Assembly: GCA_035512495.1 (NCBI GenBank)
Contig: DATKDW010000064.1
Coordinates: 1 to 38,331, forward strand
DNA: 38,331 nucleotides
Source of the DNA: Acidimicrobiales bacterium
GTDB taxonomy: Bacteria > Actinomycetota > Acidimicrobiia > Acidimicrobiales > CADCSY01
Direction of reading: 5' to 3'
Within the stretch, counting starts at the first letter, position 1. Each line of letters starts with the position of its first letter. A program made the position numbers and the translations under genes. Of this stretch, positions 33,413 through 38,331 are shown piece by piece. The notes beneath the pieces were generated by a model. It searched no databases. It was not told the origin of the DNA and saw only the letters and a program-made list of their open reading frames with translations.

Positions 33413-34735
33413 TCAGCACTCATCGGCGGCGACAGCGAACAGGCGCCAGGTGCCGGGAACACCCTTGAGGTCGTGATCGCCGCGGTCCTCAAACTCGATG
33501 CCCGACCCGGCGACGAGATCCGTAACCGTGCGTGACACCCAAACCTCGCCACCAGAAGTTGCGCCGCAGACCCGTGCTCCGATGTGCACGGCGAGACCGG
33601 CGACGTCGTCGCCGCGCTGTTCGATCTCGCCGGTGTGGATACCGGCTCGAATCTCGAGACCAAGACCGCGCAGCGCTGCTCGAAGGGCAACGGCACACTG
33701 GACCGCGCGCGCCGGACCGTCGAACGTCGCGAGAACACCGTCACCCGTCGTCTTGATCAGCCGGCCTCGTCGTTGTTCGACCTCGGCGGCAAGTACGCGA
33801 TCGTGGCGGTCGAGGATCGCGCACCATGCCGCGTCGCCGAGCTGGGCGGCGCGCTCGGTCGACCCGACAATGTCGGTGAACAGCACCGTGGCAAGTAGGC
33901 GCTGTGGCTTCTCGGCGGGCCGTGTCCCCGTGAGGAACTCTTCGACCTCGTCGAGAAGCGCATCGGTGTCACCAAACCAAGGGATGTGGTCCGTCCCGCC
34001 CAGCTCGACGAACCGTGCGCCCGGGATCCCTTTCGCTAACGAGCGCCCCGCCTCGACCCGCAGGTTCGGGTCGTCGCGGCGGTGAAGCACAAGCGTCGGG
34101 ACACGCAAGACGCTCAACACCTCGGTGACATCGATAGCGCTGGCCATGCGAACCATTGCCGCAGCTGCACTCGGGGTCGCTGATTGACGCTCCATACGGG
34201 CGAGGCTCTCCTTCACGGCCGGGTTGTGCGCGAATGTGGCCCCGCGAGCCGCAAGCACTTCGCCGGTTCCCCAGCGCCGCTCGATGAAATCAACGAGTGC
34301 CGCCCCGTTGTCGAGCTCCGCGTCGGCACGCCTCGCGTAGGACGCGTAGAGCACGAGGTGAGTCACACGCTCGGGATAGGTGGCCGCGAACAACACGCTC
34401 ATCGGTCCGCCCTCGGAGATCCCAAACAAAGCTGCTCGGTCGGACCCAGCCGAATCCATCACCGCGCGTACATCGTCCATCCGATTCTCGAGACTCGGAA
34501 GCCGGTCCAGCGGTACGCGGTCGGAAAGTCCGGTACCCCGCTTGTCGAACAACACGAGCCGGCAAAATGACGCCAGACGAGACAGGAACGCGGCCTGCTC
34601 CGGGAACTCCCACCCGACCTCGAGGTTCGAGACGAACCCAGGGACGAACACGACCTCCAACGGTCCGCGTCCGACGACCTGGTACGCGATGTCGAGCCCA
34701 TCGCTCTTCGCGTAGCTCGTCTCGCGTGAGATCAC
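33413..34735 (-). CDS. Alpha/beta-hydrolase fused to class III adenylate/guanylate cyclase
   Basis: 440 aa. The N-terminal alpha/beta hydrolase (about 1-270) has the nucleophile elbow GISEGG (Ser107), acid candidates Asp221/Asp222, and His250 in GGTDHIPW. The C-terminal cyclase domain has FTDIVGST with metal-binding Asp288, the purine-site KTTGDG (Lys328, Asp332), and GLAVHIGARV, where the usual Asn of the VN..AR motif is His384, with Arg388 present. The same fusion occurs in mycobacterial Rv1900c. It may couple small-ester or lipid hydrolysis to cyclic-nucleotide signalling. GTG at 34735 has TAGGCT 7 nt upstream. The base composition is lower in G+C than the core genes. It stands alone. Confidence 0.9.
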   Translation of the reverse strand: MISRETSYAKSDGLDIAYQVVGRGPLEVVFVPGFVSNLEVGWEFPEQAAFLSRLASFCRLVLFDKRGTGLSDRVPLDRLPSLENRMDDVRAVMDSAGSDRAALFGISEGGPMSVLFAATYPERVTHLVLYASYARRADAELDNGAALVDFIERRWGTGEVLAARGATFAHNPAVKESLARMERQSATPSAAAAMVRMASAIDVTEVLSVLRVPTLVLHRRDDPNLRVEAGRSLAKGIPGARFVELGGTDHIPWFGDTDALLDEVEEFLTGTRPAEKPQRLLATVLFTDIVGSTERAAQLGDAAWCAILDRHDRVLAAEVEQRRGRLIKTTGDGVLATFDGPARAVQCAVALRAALRGLGLEIRAGIHTGEIEQRGDDVAGLAVHIGARVCGATSGGEVWVSRTVTDLVAGSGIEFEDRGDHDLKGVPGTWRLFAVAADEC

Positions 34736-34742
34736 ATAGCAG

Positions 34743-34748
34743 AGCCTA
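34743..34748 (-). promoter_or_regulatory. -10 box of the cyclase gene, leaderless geometry
   Basis: TAGGCT on the minus strand ends 7 nt before the GTG at 34735. A second AGCCTA copy at 34751-34756 is part of a short direct repeat. Confidence 0.45.
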
Positions 34749-34818
34749 GAAGCCTAGAGATGACGTCGGCGCAGCTGATGACGGCGACCCCACGATGCGA
34801 TGAAATCGGAATCGACAG

Positions 34819-34973
34819 TGAAGCGCCCGGGCTCAGTGGAGACTTGGTTCTCCCAGCAGCAGCGGCGGCGGCTGGGCGCTGATCTGACGGCAGTGCTCGG
34901 CTTCGAACTCGACCGGGGGGACGTGGCCAAGCTGGCCGTGGAGGCGGTCCTGGTTCCACCAGGCTGAGATCGG
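34819..34973 (-). mobile_element. IS3-family insertion sequence remnant (transposase C-terminus and end)
   Basis: On the minus strand ISAWWNQDRLHGQLGHVPPVEFEA is the C-terminal end of an IS3-family (OrfB, DDE) transposase, split here as ISAWWNQ at about 34970 and RLHGQLGHVPPVEFEA after it, ending at a stop codon at 34833. The plus strand at 34819-34831 (TGAAGCGCCCGGG) resembles the terminal inverted repeat of this IS type and marks the probable end. Everything upstream of the last 45 or so codons is gone, and the sequence beyond 34973 has no transposase similarity. It is a dead scar next to the cyclase and methyltransferase genes. Confidence 0.8.
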
Positions 34974-35016
34974 TACCGGGCGGCGCCCGGGGGTCGCCCC
35001 CTCCCCGAGCCGCCTG

Positions 35017-35724
35017 TTACGCCTTGACCCCTGCGTACACCGAGCGTCCCCCATGCAGCATGTGCGGGAGCCGCTCGAAGCTCAGGCCTGCAGCGGCAAA
35101 GGCCTCTGCAAACTCGTTGGGGTCGGAGATGCGCATGGTGTGCTGCTCATCCACCGTCGAAATGCCCTCGGGCGTGGCTGCGGCGTAGCGCATCTCGATC
35201 TCGCACCTCATCCCCTGACGCGAGGAACGGACCGCCCTGGCCACGGCGAGATCGCCATCACGACCTGAGTCGGCGTTCACCGCGCCGTCAATCCAGTAGT
35301 CGGGCTCGACCCAACCTTCGATCAACAGGGCACCCCCGGTGTTCAGATGGTCGGCAATGTGCGCGACCGCCGCTTCCAAGTCCGCCCGCTCGACCAGGTA
35401 GCCGATGCCGCTGAACAGTGACACCGCCACGTCGAAGGTGCGATCGAGCTCGAACGATCGGAAGTCACCTTCGACGAGGGGAACGTTCGGCGCTTGTCGG
35501 GACGCGATGGCGAGCATGTGTGGACTGAGGTCGACGCCTACCACGTCGAAAACCTGGCTGAATCGGGGCAGGTGCGCTCCGGTCCCACAGCCCACGTCCA
35601 GCAGCGTCGCAGCGTGGGGGGCGAGCCGCCTGGCTTCAGCGATGACGAGATCCGCCTCGGCTCCCGGGTTCCGGCCACGCGCCTTGTGGATGACGTCGTA
35701 GAAGCGAGCCGCATCGTCATACAT
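35017..35724 (-). CDS. SAM-dependent methyltransferase, TylM1/DesVI-like
   Basis: 235 aa. It is a class I Rossmann methyltransferase: motif I LLDVGCGTGAH (41-51), VVGVDLSPHML (acidic SAM-ribose residue Asp65), GDFRSFELDRTFDVAVSLFSGIGYL, and a C-terminal part with MRISDPNEFAEAFAAAGLSFE. The MYDDAARFYD N-terminus and the SxIGYL segment resemble N,N-dimethyltransferases of TDP-amino-sugar biosynthesis. No sugar-nucleotide genes are nearby, so the substrate is open. ATG at 35724 has CATTCT ending 7 nt before it. Confidence 0.8.
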   Translation of the reverse strand: MYDDAARFYDVIHKARGRNPGAEADLVIAEARRLAPHAATLLDVGCGTGAHLPRFSQVFDVVGVDLSPHMLAIASRQAPNVPLVEGDFRSFELDRTFDVAVSLFSGIGYLVERADLEAAVAHIADHLNTGGALLIEGWVEPDYWIDGAVNADSGRDGDLAVARAVRSSRQGMRCEIEMRYAAATPEGISTVDEQHTMRISDPNEFAEAFAAAGLSFERLPHMLHGGRSVYAGVKA

Positions 35725-35731
35725 GCCAGCA

Positions 35732-35737
35732 AGAATG
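35732..35737 (-). promoter_or_regulatory. Possible -10 box of the methyltransferase gene
   Basis: CATTCT on the minus strand ends 7 nt before the ATG at 35724, matching the leaderless spacing seen elsewhere in the window. It is a weaker match to TANNNT than the other boxes. Confidence 0.35.
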
Positions 35738-35827
35738 CATGGAGCCGCTGGACCTCGGCGAGAAGGTTTCCCGGCGACCGGTCCGGGGTCGTGGTCTACC
35801 GTCGGATCAGTGTCGCTGGTGGGCCTC

Positions 35828-36745
35828 TCAGGCCTGTCTCACGCGCCGACAGAGCATCTGACCCGCTCCGCTGGCGACCAGTGCGCCATCTTCGCTCCAG
35901 AGCCTCCCGTTCCACGCCATCAGCCCGTCCCGCGCGATCGGCGCGAAGCCGTCTGCGAGTAGCCACTCGCCGTCAGGCCGCGGGTCGTGGAAGGCGACGT
36001 AGAGGTCGAGGCTCGGCGCGATGAACGCATGGCCCCGCGTGTGAGCACGCGAGGCCGAGGGCCAGCTCTGCAGGTCGATGAGGATCAGTGACCGGCACGC
36101 GTCAACCCACGGGTCCGCGAAGATCGGCGTGGGAGCGAAGCGCAGCCACTCCCGCCACACGGGATCGCCGACGGCGGATCGATCTGCGGTCCAGTCGATC
36201 GGCCTCAAGTCCAAGTTCCGCCAGAACGGAAAGGGCGGACCGCTGGCGAGGTCCTCCTCGCTCAACAGCTCCGTGAGATCGGCGCACTCGTTTGGGGAAG
36301 GGACGGGCGGTCTCGTCGGTTCCGTCACGTCGTGAGCCAGCCCATCCACTTCACCGACGCTCCACACGGTGGCCTCGAGGATGTCGCGGTCACCCTGGCG
36401 CACCTGGACACGCTGAGCCAAAGCCGTCTTGGCGACACGCAACGGGGTGACTGCAATGTCGACTGCGTCGAAGGCGGCGACTCCGAGGTACTGGCAAAAG
36501 AAGCTCGCTGGCCGGGCGAAGGGACTCGACCCGGCCGCGGCTCGCAGTGCCACCGAGGCGACGTAGCCGCCCATCGGACCCCAGATCTCCCACTCCGGGC
36601 TCAACTTGGCGCTGAAGCGTCGGCTGCCGTCCGGATCCTCCCCGACGAGCTCGACCTCAGTGTCCTGTTGAAGGTCCCCCACCGGATGAGCATGGCCAAC
36701 AACGAGACCGCCTGTCGATCGCGTTTCCGGCGGGTGAGGGGACAT
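35828..36745 (-). CDS. Thioesterase-like (double hotdog, 4HBT_3/TesB-type) protein
   Basis: 305 aa. EWEIWGPMGGYVASVALRAA is the N-terminal hotdog hallmark of acyl-CoA thioesterase-like proteins, and the second hotdog near the C-terminus has SLDLYVAFHDPRPDGEWLLADG and ARDGLMAWNGRLWSEDGALVASGAGQML. It probably hydrolyses or binds acyl-CoA. The start is uncertain: ATG 36745 is used, but GTG 36682 would remove a poorly conserved leader of 21 residues. It starts 29 nt after the LVIVD-repeat gene on the same strand. Confidence 0.82.
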   Translation of the reverse strand: MSPHPPETRSTGGLVVGHAHPVGDLQQDTEVELVGEDPDGSRRFSAKLSPEWEIWGPMGGYVASVALRAAAGSSPFARPASFFCQYLGVAAFDAVDIAVTPLRVAKTALAQRVQVRQGDRDILEATVWSVGEVDGLAHDVTEPTRPPVPSPNECADLTELLSEEDLASGPPFPFWRNLDLRPIDWTADRSAVGDPVWREWLRFAPTPIFADPWVDACRSLILIDLQSWPSASRAHTRGHAFIAPSLDLYVAFHDPRPDGEWLLADGFAPIARDGLMAWNGRLWSEDGALVASGAGQMLCRRVRQA

Positions 36746-36774
36746 CGATCCCGTAGATCACCTCGCAGGTGGCA

Positions 36775-38322
36775 CTACGGACGGAGCCGATGGTGACGGG
36801 GGCGCAGCAAGACGACGGCGGCGAGCACGCCGGCCGCAAGGACGCCGAGGCCAGACCCGCCGCCGCTTGCGGGGAGCTCGTCTCGGCCGCCGGCGGCGTC
36901 GCCGGTGGAGGTGCCGGTCCCTTCGTCGGTCGAGGTGGTGTCGGCCGGCCAGACGTCGTTGGTGAACCGAAGGACGTAGAAGCCGCTGTTGCCGTCGAGG
37001 TACCAGATCTCGTTGCGCTCTGGCACGAACGCCGATGCGGACATCGCATAGGAGCTGGGATGGTCGTTGGGGTTGCTCGTGCTGCCCACGGGCTTGTTGA
37101 AGTAGGCGATCTCCTTGGGCTGGAGCGGGTCGCGCACGTCGAAGATCCGTAGGCCGGAAGCAACGAACGTGCAGGCGACGATCTCGGGATCGACGGTGCG
37201 TGGCACCGAGCAGTAGTGACCCGTGTAGCCCTGGATGAAGCTCGAGGTTCCCGGGTCGCCCATGGACTCGGCGCGCTGTTCGGGGTTGTTGACCTCCAAG
37301 CGCAGGTGCGAGACCACCTGTGGCTTGGTCTCGTCGGAGATGTCGATGATCCGTCCGGCGCCGACGGGAGCATCGGCCTCGGCGGATGGTCCGCGGGAGA
37401 ACTCGTCGATCTCGATCAGGTACGGGTTGCCCTTGATGGTGACGGGGAGGGGCACCTGCGGGATCGACATCTCCTCCCACTGCAGCGCGCTGACGGGCGT
37501 CACCTGAGGGTCAACCGCCCGCGCCTGGATCTCGGTCACGTCGAGGATCACGAGGCCCTTGGAGATGTCGGCGATGTACAGCCGGTTGCCGTCGGCGCTC
37601 ACCCGCATGCCGTGGGGCGTCCCTTCGCGGCCGACCCAGAGGATCTTCGGGAGCGACGGGTCGGTGACGTCGAGCGCGGTGATGGTGTTCCCACCGGTGG
37701 ACGACACGTAGAAGGTGTTGCCGTCGGGTGCGAAGCCGCTCTCGTGGCCGAGGACGCCGAGCGGCGTGCTCGACTTCAGCACCGGGTTCCGGCAGTCCTC
37801 GTTCACGTCGTAGATGTCGACGAATCCGGGGTTGAACGTGGGGTAGCCCATCCCGGCGGCGAGCAACCCCCGTTCCTGGTTGAGCTCCAGCGACTCGTGG
37901 GGCGACTGCATGGCCGGCGTCATCAGGTTGGTCGTCTTGACCGGGTTCGCAGGGTCGGACATGTCGAGCACGTAGACGCCGGTCAGATCGGTGCCGTCGG
38001 CCACGCCGGTCGGGAAGAGCAACGTCGAGTCGTAGTAAGCGCACTCGCGGCCCGCCGCGTCGATGTACCGGTGCACCTTGTAGCCACCCTTGTTGCCGAA
38101 GTGGGCGATCTCCTCCAGGTTGCAGGTGTAGCCCTGCTGGGCTCGGCCGGTCTCGTAGTCGGCCAGCGGCGCGCGTCCCTGGGCTGCCGGCTCGGGCCGG
38201 GAGCCGGGCCCACAGTCGGCCTGGGGGGTGGGCGGGGGTGCGGCCGGCGCGGCCCCGACGGGCGCGGGCACCAAGACGAACGCCAGCGCGGTTGCCGACA
38301 GGACCCACCACGTTCGACGCAC
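36775..38322 (-). CDS. Secreted LVIVD-repeat protein with C-terminal LPASG-like anchor
   Basis: 515 aa. The N-terminal signal peptide (about 1-24, RRTWWVLSATALAFVLVPAPVGA) has an AxA-like site. The middle holds LVIVD-type beta-propeller repeats: GVYVLDMSDPANPVK, NTITALDVTDPSLPK, GLVILDVTEI, GRIIDISDETKPQ and GLRIFDVRDPLQPK. The C-terminus has LPASG (483-487), a hydrophobic stretch and RPRHHRLRP, the sortase-substrate layout. LVIVD repeats are poorly understood extracellular units. GTG at 38322 has GGAGG about 4 nt upstream at the window edge. Confidence 0.85.
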   Translation of the reverse strand: MRRTWWVLSATALAFVLVPAPVGAAPAAPPPTPQADCGPGSRPEPAAQGRAPLADYETGRAQQGYTCNLEEIAHFGNKGGYKVHRYIDAAGRECAYYDSTLLFPTGVADGTDLTGVYVLDMSDPANPVKTTNLMTPAMQSPHESLELNQERGLLAAGMGYPTFNPGFVDIYDVNEDCRNPVLKSSTPLGVLGHESGFAPDGNTFYVSSTGGNTITALDVTDPSLPKILWVGREGTPHGMRVSADGNRLYIADISKGLVILDVTEIQARAVDPQVTPVSALQWEEMSIPQVPLPVTIKGNPYLIEIDEFSRGPSAEADAPVGAGRIIDISDETKPQVVSHLRLEVNNPEQRAESMGDPGTSSFIQGYTGHYCSVPRTVDPEIVACTFVASGLRIFDVRDPLQPKEIAYFNKPVGSTSNPNDHPSSYAMSASAFVPERNEIWYLDGNSGFYVLRFTNDVWPADTTSTDEGTGTSTGDAAGGRDELPASGGGSGLGVLAAGVLAAVVLLRPRHHRLRP

Positions 38323-38331
38323 GTTGCCTCC

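Noticed and set aside
33250-33744. Short open frames on the minus strand between lepA and the cyclase gene, overlapping the latter
   Set aside because: They have no ribosome-binding site or recognisable motif and overlap the cyclase coding region in another frame.
1-38331. CRISPR array or toxin-antitoxin pair
   Set aside because: No regularly spaced repeats and no small toxin-like gene pair were seen on either strand.

Overview
The window is about 70% G+C, has many GTG starts, and is densely packed. The gene content points to an actinobacterium: a BldD homologue, a single-chain glycyl-tRNA synthetase, and promoter boxes placed directly at start codons. The lineage is probably Acidimicrobiia-like, but that is an inference from gene style and not a search result. 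Nearly everything from 2 to 24.4 kb and from 26.6 to 38.3 kb is on the minus strand.

Layout: (1) 1-1970 (+): two tRNAs (one cut by the window edge), a cobalt-type nitrile hydratase operon (beta, alpha, short accessory protein) and a small YtxH-like protein. (2) 1985-16631 (-): a core-housekeeping block comprising HIT, phoH, ybeY, hlyC/corC, era, uppS, recO, glyQS, ppdK, dnaG and rpoD. A SCP2-type thiolase plus its DUF35 zinc-ribbon/OB partner sits between era and uppS, behind a perfect 18-bp palindrome. (3) 16688-26642: an accessory block built around a complete-looking tad/flp pilus operon (cpaB, cpaE, cpaF/tadA, tadB, tadC, flp-like, two tadE-like, one tadG-like). It is flanked by a LysM membrane protein, a BldC/excisionase-type HTH protein, a double Sm-like-barrel protein of unknown function and a membrane pseudokinase. 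(4) 26623-33126 (-): hemW, a BldD-type regulator with an intact c-di-GMP signature, rsmE, dnaJ, hrcA (with a CIRCE operator) and lepA. (5) 33127-36770: a stretch with visibly lower G+C holding an alpha/beta-hydrolase-adenylate cyclase fusion, an IS3-family transposase remnant, an amino-sugar-type methyltransferase and a thioesterase. (6) 36775-38322 (-): a secreted LVIVD-repeat protein with a C-terminal LPASG-like anchor.

The strongest non-obvious signal is a short AT-rich element with core ACATGAGA. It occurs at 17562-17585, 24561-24576 and 25463-25486. In each case it lies 36-40 nt upstream of a start codon and reads in the direction of that gene: LysM, HTH and Sm-like respectively. Two copies match at 20 of 24 positions. 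This suggests that the tad operon and its odd neighbours form one regulon, perhaps controlled by the HTH protein encoded in the middle.

A second pattern runs through the whole window. About a dozen transcription units carry a TANNNT box ending exactly 6-7 nt before the start codon, the geometry of leaderless mRNAs. This was used here to choose several start codons. Start codons and functions are reasoned from the sequence and family knowledge only; no searches were run.
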